Assembly (NCBI GenBank): GCA_029938115.1
Contig: JAPYOP010000002.1
Span: 6,216 to 70,215 of the forward strand
Length of the DNA stretch: 64,000 nucleotides
Direction: 5' to 3'
From: Colwellia sp.
Lineage (GTDB): Bacteria; Pseudomonadota; Gammaproteobacteria; Enterobacterales; Alteromonadaceae
Each line of letters begins with the position of its first letter. Within the stretch, counting starts at the first letter, position 1. Under the pieces are notes generated by a model, which searched no databases, was not told where the DNA came from, and saw only the letters and a list, made by a program, of their open reading frames with translations. A program made the translations under genes and the position numbers. Positions 46,084 through 56,600 of the stretch are shown here, in pieces.

Positions 46084-49000
46084 ATGACGACTAAGAACAA
46101 TTTATCCATTGATAAACGGCTAATTATTTGCGGTGTTTTCTTTACGCTATTAGTTGCCATTTTCTGGTCATATTCTCGCTACCCAGCTTTAGATTTAAAA
46201 GCCGCAATGTCTGATACCTTAGGTGTGGAAGGCGGTTTAAGCTTTGATTCCAGTTACGACCTCAGCACAGCTGCAAATATTATTGAAAAAATAGGGTATA
46301 CCCTACTAAATTGGATTCATGTTAACGAACAAGGCATGATGTTTGGTTTAGCCTTATCAACGGTTTTGCTAGTGCTTTTACCGCTTATTGTTAATCGCTT
46401 ACCTCAAGGAAGGATCTCTTCAGTTTTTTCTGGTTTAATGCTTGGGATCCCTTTAGGGCTTTGTGTCAACTGCTCTGCACCTATTGCTTACGGCCTATAT
46501 CAACGTAACGTAAGAGCAGAAACAGCCTTGGTTACTATGCTCAGTTCTCCCTTGTTAAATATTATTGTGTTAACAATGGCGTTTAGTTTGTTCCCTGCCT
46601 ATTTGGTCATTATCAAACTCATACTTTCACTTATTCTAATTCTTTTTGTTGTGCCTTTGATTGTCCATACTATTCAAGACGAAGTACCTCAAATTAATAA
46701 AGCGGATCAAGACAACGAACACTTTTTTGAACAATGCGAGATAACTAGTCAACTGACATGGTTAGCAGCCGCGACTTGGGTAACTAAAGAGCTCTTTACT
46801 CAAGGCCTTTGGCTTTTAAGAAAAATGCTGCCATTGATGTTACTTGCAGGGCTTATTGGTTCGATATTCATTACAATAATTCCTTGGCATAACCTGATTG
46901 AATACCTTCCTCAAAGCAATAATTTTTGGATGATAATGGCTTTAGTTCTGCTCGCTTTATTTGCACTAATACTGCCTGTGCCCATCACGTTTGACATTAT
47001 TCTTGCTGCGATATTATTCATCAATGATGTGCCTGTAGTTTATATAGCGGCTTTATTGTTCACTTTGGGAAGTTTCAGCATTTATTCTTGGTTTGTTTTA
47101 GTCAAAGCGGGAGCAATTAAAACAGCAACAGCACTTGCGGCAGTGATTCTTGTTTTCGGTGTATTATCCGGATTAATAAGCCACTATTACCAACAAAACT
47201 TTATTGAAACTGAAAATTTTAAAGCGTTTACTAAGTTAAGTCATATTCAAGAAAAATCTAGTTTTCCGCCTAAAAACATTGCTAAGAATAAAACTAAAAA
47301 CATCATTAAAAAACCCTATAAAAAACTGTCACAAGAAGAAATGCTTCGGTTAAAGAAAAAGGCCTTGTTTGAAAATAAGGAACAAGATGCAAAGGAGAAC
47401 TTTAAAGCATTTTGTCAATTAAATACGATCACACAAACGCGCGTGATTCCTCAAAGAATCATGGTACCAAAGCTGCCGGCAAGCACCGCTCCCGAACAAA
47501 AATGGCAAAATTATAACGAAAGTAATTCTATTCAGTATTTGCCTTTAAGAAAATCAATAACGCTGAACACCAACAGTGAATTTCACCTTCAATACAGCTC
47601 AGGTGAAAGTTTAGGTTTTAACTATCACCCAAAACCTTTATATGAACAGTTTATTGTTCCTTTTATTCAAACAAACTCTCTGGCAAGTGGTGACTTTAAT
47701 AATGATGGCTGGCTAGATGTCGTTGTCGGTACATATTCAGGCGTTTACCTGTATCTAAATATTGATGGTGCTTTTGAATTGTCTCCACAAAATAACATCT
47801 TTAGCTTTGATGAAGGAATAACAGGAGCCATTGCCTTACAAGATATTGATAATAATGGCTGGTTAGATCTTATTTGGAGCAGTGATAAAAATGGCGGATT
47901 TATCGCCTATAATCATCAAGGGAAATTTGACGAGATAATCAAACTTCCTGTCGATAAAAGGATTGCTTTTGCGATAGCGTTTGATGACATTGATCATGAT
48001 GGCGATCTCGATATTTTTTGGGGACAATATTTTAATGAATGGATGCACACTAAACCAAGCCAAAACTTACTCTTAATGCAACAACAAGGTGAGTTTGTTA
48101 TGAAGACCTTGCCGGGGCCCCCTGGCTCTGCGTTAACGGCACTTTTTAGTGACTTAAATAATGACGGTACTAGAGAATTACTTATCGGTAATGAATTTGA
48201 ACAGCCCGATATGTATTATTTATCACCTTTGAAAAAAGACTTTCAAAGCTGGTTAACGTATTGGCCGTCAGTACCTTTTGCAACCATGAGTTTATCAAGT
48301 GCAGATATAGATAATGACTTAACGTTTGAAAGCTATCATGCTCAAATTACCTTTAACCCTAGCTCTGGTGGTTTACGAGTACCACTGATAAAACGTCAAG
48401 CTTATGTTGAACAATATTGTAAAAACAACAATAATCTTGAATGTAAAGAAGCAGAATCTATAGTCAAAATAGTTTCGGCAAAGCGCAGAAAAATGGCCGG
48501 AAGTTGCTTGGATTTAAACGATAACGCTCAGTTTGAATGTTTAGCTTTGTTATTAACTAAACCTAACTTACAAGATAGCTATGAAGCGGTGCAAATAAAA
48601 GATCGTCTAACATTATGCGGTTTACTATCAAGTTATTCTGTTAAGTTACAACAGCATTGTGTTCACAAACTTAATATTATTGCTAATAAAAAGCAGTTAG
48701 AAAAAATACGTCTTGAAAATGACAATATTCCCTCAGTAGAACCAAACAACAGTTCAATTAATTACCTAAAACAAAAAGAACGAGTAAATATGCTTTATAA
48801 GCATGGCAATAATATTACAGCAGTTGATTTAGCGATGGATTACCAGGTTGATATTACGGGCTGGGCTTGGAATGCGAAATTTGCCGATTTAGATGGTGAC
48901 AGCTGGCAAGATCTTTTTGTAGTCAATGGTTACAGTGAATTGCAATCAGTAACCTCAAATGCTTGGTATCGAAATATAGAGGGTAAAAAATTCCAAGAAC

Positions 49001-49419
49001 ATGCGCAGCAAGTTGGTTTAGCGCATTTTAATGACATGCTGAGTTATCTATATGTTGACAGTGATAACGATGGTGACTTAGATATTATTGCCTTTGATAT
49101 TCAAGGAAGGCTGCATACTTGGCAAAATAAAGAGTCATTAAACAACCATATTCAAATAGAGCTAGATGATACATCAGGTAATAACAAAGGCATTGGCGCA
49201 AAAATCATTATTCATTATGGTGGGGAGAAAAACCTCAAACAAATTAGAGAAATAAAAGCCAGTGGTGGTTTTTTATCAATGGATGCACCTTTGGCACATT
49301 TTGGCTTAGCAGAATTTAACAGCGTCACAAAAATTGAAGTTGTTATTGATCAAAACAAGGTAAGAACATTTTATGGACCATTCACTAGCGGAAATCGCTA
49401 CCGACTAGTATTGAAATAA
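46084..49419 (+). CDS. Fusion of DUF318-type permease with FG-GAP and ASPIC/UnbV domains
   Basis: An 1111-residue protein. Residues 1-380 are polytopic, about 8-9 membrane helices in two halves. They resemble DUF318/ArsP permeases, including LGIPLGLCVNCSAPIAYGLY with C127 and C130, a SSPLLNII helix and a second-half LPVPITFDIILAAILFINDV. A charged linker follows. From about 530 come FG-GAP/VCBS calcium-binding units (SGDFNNDGWLDVVVG, QDIDNNGWLDLIWS, DDIDHDGDLDIFWG, SDLNNDGTRELLIG, ADLDGDSWQDLFVV, DSDNDGDLDIIAF). A six-cysteine insert (about 780-875) splits them, and an ASPIC/UnbV domain ends the protein. Transport substrate and function are unknown. It has no clear Shine-Dalgarno and no close partner. 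Confidence 0.8.
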   Translation: MTTKNNLSIDKRLIICGVFFTLLVAIFWSYSRYPALDLKAAMSDTLGVEGGLSFDSSYDLSTAANIIEKIGYTLLNWIHVNEQGMMFGLALSTVLLVLLPLIVNRLPQGRISSVFSGLMLGIPLGLCVNCSAPIAYGLYQRNVRAETALVTMLSSPLLNIIVLTMAFSLFPAYLVIIKLILSLILILFVVPLIVHTIQDEVPQINKADQDNEHFFEQCEITSQLTWLAAATWVTKELFTQGLWLLRKMLPLMLLAGLIGSIFITIIPWHNLIEYLPQSNNFWMIMALVLLALFALILPVPITFDIILAAILFINDVPVVYIAALLFTLGSFSIYSWFVLVKAGAIKTATALAAVILVFGVLSGLISHYYQQNFIETENFKAFTKLSHIQEKSSFPPKNIAKNKTKNIIKKPYKKLSQEEMLRLKKKALFENKEQDAKENFKAFCQLNTITQTRVIPQRIMVPKLPASTAPEQKWQNYNESNSIQYLPLRKSITLNTNSEFHLQYSSGESLGFNYHPKPLYEQFIVPFIQTNSLASGDFNNDGWLDVVVGTYSGVYLYLNIDGAFELSPQNNIFSFDEGITGAIALQDIDNNGWLDLIWSSDKNGGFIAYNHQGKFDEIIKLPVDKRIAFAIAFDDIDHDGDLDIFWGQYFNEWMHTKPSQNLLLMQQQGEFVMKTLPGPPGSALTALFSDLNNDGTRELLIGNEFEQPDMYYLSPLKKDFQSWLTYWPSVPFATMSLSSADIDNDLTFESYHAQITFNPSSGGLRVPLIKRQAYVEQYCKNNNNLECKEAESIVKIVSAKRRKMAGSCLDLNDNAQFECLALLLTKPNLQDSYEAVQIKDRLTLCGLLSSYSVKLQQHCVHKLNIIANKKQLEKIRLENDNIPSVEPNNSSINYLKQKERVNMLYKHGNNITAVDLAMDYQVDITGWAWNAKFADLDGDSWQDLFVVNGYSELQSVTSNAWYRNIEGKKFQEHAQQVGLAHFNDMLSYLYVDSDNDGDLDIIAFDIQGRLHTWQNKESLNNHIQIELDDTSGNNKGIGAKIIIHYGGEKNLKQIREIKASGGFLSMDAPLAHFGLAEFNSVTKIEVVIDQNKVRTFYGPFTSGNRYRLVLK

Positions 49420-49832
49420 TCAAGACTACACCAACGCCATAACACAACGTTATGCCGCTAAAAGCAGACTAACGATCAACTTATTTATTATCCAGCCCCT
49501 ACCCTCACAAAGCATTAACATGCACATTGAAATCTTAACCTGTAAATTACATTTAAAACACAAATGTACAACCGCATTACAATACCCTCCTCAAAAAAAG
49601 CATCAATTCCGCAATAGATAACACGCTGAAAAAGAAGAGAAAAGACCTTTAAATGATATAGGTCATTTTTAAAACGACCTATTAAATACAAATAAACGAC
49701 AGCTGCTTTATTGCCCTATCTTATTTAATTATTTATTAATAGATCAATGCCAAAAAAGTGTGCCTAACAGCAATAATAAGAACAACACATTTTTTGGATA
49801 CCTTAACCATGTCAAACTATAAAGAGGATAAA
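49420..49832. other. Intergenic region upstream of the subtilase pair
   Basis: About 410 bases with no gene that I would defend. It contains GACCT, AGGTC and GACCT elements at 49644, 49660 and 49676, spaced 16 bases apart in alternating orientation, and a CATAAC/GTTATG hairpin near 49438-49454. The promoter of the subtilase genes should lie here. Confidence 0.5.
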
Positions 49833-52800
49833 ATGATTTTTAAATCATCTTCGGTCGCATTGTTAATTTCCACTGCTTTAACTAGCCAAGTATACGCTAG
49901 TGATCAGTTAAACACTGATAAGCTTTCAGTAGTAGGAAATAATCAGCACCCAATTAATGTTAATTCTGATGCAACAGCATCATTTAAAAGACAACACGAA
50001 ACCAAGGGTATTTATATTCTTCAATTATCTGAAAAAAGTGCTTTAGATAAAGAATATGCTCACTTAGGAAACGATCGTAAAGCCGTTGTAGCAAAAATTG
50101 ACGCACAACAAAAAAGCATTGAAGCATTAATTAAGTCATTGGATAGTGACGCGGTTATTACGCAAAAGATCCGCCTGGTTGATAACTTGATTCGTGTTCA
50201 GATGACTCATGAAGCTGTAGAGCAGCTTAAGTCGAACCAAGAAATAATTTCAATTAATGAAACATCAGCTCAGCCAAATATGACAGCTGATAATGCATTT
50301 AAGCCGTATCCATTTCTGACAATAAAAGATCCAGGCGATGCTGTTACTGTAGCGATTATCGGCTCAGGTGTTGATTATACTCATGCGGCGTTAAATGGTA
50401 CAGGTACAACAGAAGCGTACGATAAGGCATGGGAGAATAGAAGTAATGCTTGGGATGGCTTTCCTACTGATACTGTTATCGGTGGTCTCGATTTATCTGC
50501 ATCACTTGAGGGTTATCATATTGATGATTATAACCCCATTGAAGATAAAAACTTTGTTCTAACAAATGATTATTCATACCATTATCCATCAGGTACAGCG
50601 CAAGCGGCTTTAGTCTTAGCACAAGCACCAGATGCTAAAATTCTAGCCTATAAAGCATTAGACTACGACCGAGTATACTTTTATGCGGCGACGGATGTTG
50701 CTGTTGATCCAAACCAAGATGGTGACTTTAGTGACCGTCCTGACATTTTATTAATTAATTCTTATGGTTCAGGTGCCTTCTACCAAGTTAAAGGCAATGG
50801 TACTTCTTCAACTACTAGACAAATTAACCATGTGCGTCGTTTAGCCGGGTTAGGTTCATTAGTGGTTGCACCTGCAGGTACTTACTATTTTGATACTTTC
50901 CATAGTTTAGCACCACGTGGCGCAACGCCAGAAGCATTAACCGTTGGTTCAGTTAATATTGATAACGAACACATTGTATTATCTCCGTTTACTCCAGCGG
51001 GTCCATCACGTGGTGATGATATGCTAAAACCAGATGTTGTTGCACAAGCCGAAGGGCTTTTTGCTGCAAAGGCAGGTACTGGAGATGGAACAACTGAATT
51101 AGTTACGACAGCCGCTTATGCCGCAGCGAATGCAGCAGGTGTTGCGGCACGTGTTTGGGCAAGAGAACCTAACCTAAGTTCATTAGAAGTTAAAGCTTTG
51201 GTTGCCAACACTGCGATTAGTGAAGGTATTACGGGTATTAAAGAAACCGTAAACGAAGAAGGTTTCAGTGTCGAGATAACGAAAGTAGCTGAAGTGCCAT
51301 TTATGGGAACGGGTCTTGTTAGTGCTGAAAATATCGATAAAGCACAATCGGTCCTTTGGGAGACAGGTAGCTACCAACCAAGCTTAGCGTTTGGTCACAT
51401 TGATGTAGCAAGCACGGTAAGTGAAACGCGTAATATCACCTTGAAAAACTTATCAAATAAGCCACAAAGTTATAGCGTATCTTTAACTAAAAATGGTGAA
51501 AAATCCAATAACGCGGCTGTTAGCTTCGTCTTTCCTGAAACAGTGAGTGTACCCGCCAATACGGCGATTACCTTCCCTGTTACTTTAACAATAAATGATG
51601 AGTTATTGACTAACTTCCCGTTAACAAAAGGTTCTGATTATAGCATTGAAAAATGGGCTGAAGCGGCCATTAATGGGTATCTGACTTTTACTAACACAAA
51701 TGCAGAAGCAAATGATGCTATGCTTAAAATGGGCTGGCTAGTCTACCCGAAAAAAGCAACACAATTCACTAAGTCAAACACAGATCTTACCAGTTCATTG
51801 TTGCCACTACATTCTGATGACTATCGAGCAAATAACACCGCATCAGGCTGGTGGACTGAGGGAAACTTAATTGACATAACTAACGAGGGTAATAGTGAGC
51901 GTACTATTGTTTCTTTGCCGTTAATACACAACAAAGATTATCCTGATGCGCGTAAAGATGGTTCGCAAGGTCATATTATTAAGTCAGTAGGATCAAAAGT
52001 TTACCCTAATGAACAATGTGAATCTGGTCAAGCTATAGCCATTAGTATTGAAATGTTTGACCCTATTGAAATTGCGATGGCAGAGCATATGGATCGTGGT
52101 TCTCATTTAGTTACCATGCGTGCTTACAATGCAGCCTATGCAAATGCTCAAGGGGCTCATCCTGATATTGCTGAACGAAATGCCACTGATGCTGATTTGT
52201 TATTTTATTTTCAAGTAGAATTAGACGATAGTGGTAAACCATTTACCAAGTATATCGATTACTCAATGGAGTTTGATCATTGGAACCCTACAGCGCGTTA
52301 CAGGAGAACTAGCTTAGAAACGAATATTGCCCCAGGCGGTAAAATCGTCATGGTTAATACCTGTATGGACGACTTATACCGTGAAGAATATCCAGGTCTT
52401 GCAAGCTTTAATGAAAAGCTAGGCTGGCAGTTTGGTACTGATCGCGATGCCGTATCGTCTATTCATGAGTCAATGGTACGTTTTAACCCGGTATTAGGTG
52501 GTGATTTTTGGCAAGAGATAGTTGACCACACAGGTGAAGATGGTTATCCAAATTGGTGGGACACAAACTGTCAACCTAAATCGTGGAAACCTGACAACTG
52601 TATTGAAAGTGCGACTTTCTTCTTAGCTTTCTCTGCAGGTTCGGCAGTATTACCAGCTGATGTTGTTAATATTGATCCTGATGAACGTGACTTAGACACA
52701 TTAACTTGGTCACCTATGACTACTATTGCAGCTGGAGAATCAGCTGTTGTTTATTCAGGCATCACTGCTCAATGTGACCCAGGAGTTGTTTCAACGGGTA

Positions 52801-53627
52801 ACTGGATAACGCATGAAGATTGTCCTGCTGGGATTATTATTTTCGAATTAGAAAATAATAATATTTCAAAAGTGCCTATGACGAGTAATTATGACTCTTC
52901 TGCACTAGCGAACCAAAGTTTTAATGTCTATGAGAGTGTTGCTAATGGCACTGTAGTTGGTACCGTTAAAATTGTCTCTGCACAGTTTTTCGCTTCAGAT
53001 GAACAACGAAATGCTCAAGCCTATTTAATCAATGCTTTACCAGGTATACCATTTGCGTTATCAACTGACGGTGAATTAACAGTGATTAACGCTGATGCAT
53101 TAGATTATGAATCCCTTAATAAACATTATGTACTTCAGATTCAAGTTGACCATGAAAACCGTGATTCAGGAACTGTAGAAGTAATTGTTAATGTATCTAA
53201 CAACAACGATATAGCGCCAATGCAAGTTAACAAAATAGCAACGATGACTGCCACTGTTGGTACTCAATTTACTACCAACATTGCCAAGTCATTTACTGAT
53301 GTTGAAGGTGATGGTGTATCGTTTACTTCTAGCGATTTACCAAGCGGTTTAAATATAGACCTTTCAGGTAATATTTCAGGTAAACCTGAGGAAGCAGGCG
53401 ATATTAGTTCGACAATTATCGTATCTGATGGCATGAACCAAACAACCTCGTCGGTAAGTTTCTCGATTGCTGCTAACAACTCGTCAACCCCAACTACTCC
53501 AGCTACTCCTGCAAACTCGGCACCAGAAAACAGTGCAGAAAACTCATCAGATTCTTCAGGTGGTAGTTTTGGTTTTGTATTTTTGATGTTAGCTAGCCTA
53601 AGCCTACTTAATCGTAGAACTAAGTAA
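49833..53627 (+). CDS. Catalytically dead subtilase-like (S8) secreted protein with GlyGly-CTERM
   Basis: A 1264-residue exported protein. The chosen ATG at 49833 has AGAGGA 5 bases before; the frame is open to 49758. Signal peptide 1-23, I9-type prodomain (about 40-150), S8-like fold (about 160-500), fibronectin-type repeats, a cadherin-like putative Ig domain (about 1135-1220), a Ser/Pro/Thr spacer and a GlyGly-CTERM tail (SSGGSFGFVFLMLASLSLLN, then RRTK). All catalytic positions are changed: AIIGSGVDYTH has G177 for the Asp; YPSGTAQAA has S253 for the His; TTAAYAAANAAG has A428 for the Ser; and APAGTYYF lacks the oxyanion Asn. It is upstream of an intact homologue. Confidence 0.85.
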   Translation: MIFKSSSVALLISTALTSQVYASDQLNTDKLSVVGNNQHPINVNSDATASFKRQHETKGIYILQLSEKSALDKEYAHLGNDRKAVVAKIDAQQKSIEALIKSLDSDAVITQKIRLVDNLIRVQMTHEAVEQLKSNQEIISINETSAQPNMTADNAFKPYPFLTIKDPGDAVTVAIIGSGVDYTHAALNGTGTTEAYDKAWENRSNAWDGFPTDTVIGGLDLSASLEGYHIDDYNPIEDKNFVLTNDYSYHYPSGTAQAALVLAQAPDAKILAYKALDYDRVYFYAATDVAVDPNQDGDFSDRPDILLINSYGSGAFYQVKGNGTSSTTRQINHVRRLAGLGSLVVAPAGTYYFDTFHSLAPRGATPEALTVGSVNIDNEHIVLSPFTPAGPSRGDDMLKPDVVAQAEGLFAAKAGTGDGTTELVTTAAYAAANAAGVAARVWAREPNLSSLEVKALVANTAISEGITGIKETVNEEGFSVEITKVAEVPFMGTGLVSAENIDKAQSVLWETGSYQPSLAFGHIDVASTVSETRNITLKNLSNKPQSYSVSLTKNGEKSNNAAVSFVFPETVSVPANTAITFPVTLTINDELLTNFPLTKGSDYSIEKWAEAAINGYLTFTNTNAEANDAMLKMGWLVYPKKATQFTKSNTDLTSSLLPLHSDDYRANNTASGWWTEGNLIDITNEGNSERTIVSLPLIHNKDYPDARKDGSQGHIIKSVGSKVYPNEQCESGQAIAISIEMFDPIEIAMAEHMDRGSHLVTMRAYNAAYANAQGAHPDIAERNATDADLLFYFQVELDDSGKPFTKYIDYSMEFDHWNPTARYRRTSLETNIAPGGKIVMVNTCMDDLYREEYPGLASFNEKLGWQFGTDRDAVSSIHESMVRFNPVLGGDFWQEIVDHTGEDGYPNWWDTNCQPKSWKPDNCIESATFFLAFSAGSAVLPADVVNIDPDERDLDTLTWSPMTTIAAGESAVVYSGITAQCDPGVVSTGNWITHEDCPAGIIIFELENNNISKVPMTSNYDSSALANQSFNVYESVANGTVVGTVKIVSAQFFASDEQRNAQAYLINALPGIPFALSTDGELTVINADALDYESLNKHYVLQIQVDHENRDSGTVEVIVNVSNNNDIAPMQVNKIATMTATVGTQFTTNIAKSFTDVEGDGVSFTSSDLPSGLNIDLSGNISGKPEEAGDISSTIIVSDGMNQTTSSVSFSIAANNSSTPTTPATPANSAPENSAENSSDSSGGSFGFVFLMLASLSLLNRRTK

Positions 53628-53638
53628 ATATTGAATAT

Positions 53639-53667
53639 TAAGAGGCTTAATTGCCTCTTATAAGAGG
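53639..53667 (+). promoter_or_regulatory. Hairpin overlapping the ribosome binding site region between the subtilases
   Basis: TAAGAGGC (53639-53646) pairs with GCCTCTTA (53653-53660), and the next bases TAAGAGG (53661-53667) repeat the first arm and contain the Shine-Dalgarno of the second gene. The middle arm could pair with either, so translation of the second subtilase may depend on ribosomes ending at the stop codon 12 bases upstream. Confidence 0.45.
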
Positions 53668-53675
53668 AATAAATT

Positions 53676-56600
53676 GTGAATTTTAAATTAAATAAAATTG
53701 CGCTAGCTTTACCTATTTCTGCATTAGCATTAATAGTGAATGCAAGTAATCCAACCATTGAAAAAGTTGGTGAGCAAGCAACTTATGGCAAATTGTCAAG
53801 TATGCAAGCGCTTAAAGCGAAATCAGTCGAAGCTAAAGCAGGTAATAGATATTTTATCTTACTTGAAGATGAACCTGTTTCATTATATCAAGGTGGTATT
53901 TCAGGTTTAGCTGCAACTAACCTGCAAGCGTCTAAAAATAGCAATATGAATGCTAAAGGCAAGATAGATTTAAAAAGTTCTGCTTCTATCATGTATTCCA
54001 ATTACTTGGCGACTAAACAAAATCATGTGTTTGCTAACATTCAAACGAAATTGAAACGTGATTTACCTTTAATCAGAACGCATAAAACGGCATTAAATGC
54101 ATTAGTGGTTGAGTTAGAGCCAAATGAAGTTACCGCGTTACGTAAAATGCCGGGGGTTTTAGCCGTTGAAAAAGACTCTCTTCAGCAGTTACATACTGAT
54201 GTTGGTCCTACACATGTTGGCGCTCCAATAGTTTGGGATAATCCTGAATTAGCAGGAAAATCTAGAGGTGAAGGCGTTGTTATAGGCGTTATTGATACGG
54301 GTATCGCTTCTTATCAGAAAAGGTATTATTCATCTCGCCCACCTACACAGGATAACTTTAATCCATCGTTTTCTGATATTGGTGGTGATGGCTATGATCA
54401 CACTAACCCATATGGTGAAGGGGTATACTTTGGTGATTGTGTTGAAAAAGACTATTTGTGTAACGACAAACTGGTAGGTGTAGTAGCGTTTGAAGGCTTT
54501 GAAACGAGAACAGTTTCAACATCAGACATCCGCTATATGACCGGTGCAGATGATCAAGGTCATGGTACCCATGTTGCGTCAACCGCAGCAGGAAATGTGG
54601 TATTGGCTGTTCCTTATAAAATTACCCAAGTGGTAGCGCCTGAAGCATATAATCCATGGGAAATAGCAACCTCAATGTTTACCACTGATGTTAGTGGCGT
54701 TGCTCCTCATGCGAATATTATTTCATACAAGTCATGTATTGCCGATCAAGGTTGTTGGGGCTCTGCTACCATACAAGCCATTGAACACGCTATTGAAAAT
54801 AATGTTGATGTTATCAACTACTCAGTCGGTGGTGGCGCGCAGTCACCTTGGTACAGTGCTGATGCATTGGCTTTTTTAAGTGCCCGTGAAGCGGGTATCC
54901 ATGTAGCTATTTCTGCTGGTAATAGTGGTCCTGGTGAAAAAACAGTAGGCTCGCCAGGTAACTCTCCTTGGGTAACCACCGTTGCGGCATTTAGCCATGG
55001 TAGAGACTACAATAGTGAGAAAACCGCGGTATTCTCTGGTGGTGATTCACAATTACCAGAAATGTCAGGTAAAGGTATTACCTTAGCATTAGAAACACCA
55101 ACGGAAGTAGTCTATGCCGGTGATGTTGAGAGTGAAAGTTACCAAATTAATCAAGGCGGTCCTGGTTATTGTTATGCAAGTGCCTATGGTAGTGGTAGTT
55201 TACCACGTACTTATGCAGCTAATACCATCAAAGACAAAGTGGTAGTTTGTCGCCGTGGTGGCTCATATAACAATGCAAATATGTCTCGTTTAAATAAGAG
55301 TATTGCCGCTAAATATGCAGGTGCAGCAGGTTTAATTTTAATTAACTCTGATGAAGCCGCAGATACTGTTGTTGCTGACTTTCATGAGTTACCAACGGTT
55401 CATTTAAACAAGACTGATGGTGATGCATTACTTGCATGGTTAGAAACTGGCGAAGGCCATATGGTTAGTATTTTAGGTGAATCTGAAGCGTCAACTACTA
55501 AAGAAAAAGGTGACATTGTTGCTGGTTTTAGTTCTCGTGGTCCTGATTTAGTATCGAATGATTATTTAGTACCTGATTTAGGCGCTCCGGGCGTGGCAAT
55601 TTGGGCAAGTAATATTGGCAAAGGAATGGGTGCCAATAACTTACCTGCAACACATAAGCATCCTGGTAACTTTATGCAGATATCAGGTACCTCAATGTCA
55701 TCTCCACACGTTGCTGGTATGTATCTGTTAATGAAGGCTGCTCAGCCTACATGGACACCTGCTGAAACCCAATCAGCGTTAATGATGACAGCTTATACTG
55801 ATGTTAAAGAAAAAGAGTACCAATTTGACGATAACGGCGAAGTTGTTCGTGATGAAAATGGTGATGCTGTCTTTGATTTAGTTCGTGCTAACCACCATGC
55901 CATTGGTAGTGGTAGTGCAAGAGTAAACTTAGCGATTGAAGCTGGTTTAGTAATGAATGAAACCAAAGCTGGTTACTTAGCGGCAAATCCATTTGCTAAT
56001 GAATACGAGCAAAGTCAAATTAATGATTGGCACGGTGAACCACATCAACTAAATATGCCAAGCTTGTCAAAGGGTGAATGTTTAATTGAATGTGAATGGA
56101 CTCGTACTTTTAAAGCAACTAAAGCGGGCTCTTGGTCGGTAGCGTTTGAAACCTTAAACGAAGGCTTTTCACTAACCGCTGATCAAACATCATTTACAGT
56201 TGCAGCAGGACAAGAAGTTACAATTAACTTTAAAACGGAAGCTAACGCTGACTTAGCTGATGAGTGGGTGAATGGTCGAGTGATATTAACGTCTGATGAT
56301 GTTAATGCTCCGGTACAAACTATGCCGGTAACTGTTAACTTTATTGCAGGTATAGTTCCAGAAAGTCTTGATGTAAATACAGGCCGTGACAATGATTCGG
56401 TTGGTGTTCCAGGTATTGTTACTATTGGTAGTGATAATATTCAATCAAGTAAATCTGGCTTTGCTAAAGCAGAAATTTACGAATTTCAAATAAGACGTGA
56501 TGATACTAATGGTTCTTTCATGCCTTCATTAGTTGAAATGGATGATACGCTTAAAGCTATCCCTTTAAATATTCAAGCGGGTAGTAAGCGTTTAGTGATT

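Noticed and set aside
53264-53758. 164-codon minus-strand open frame across the junction of the two subtilase genes
   Set aside because: It is antisense to the end of one well-supported gene and the start of the next, has no recognisable domain, and its composition is explained by the opposite strand.
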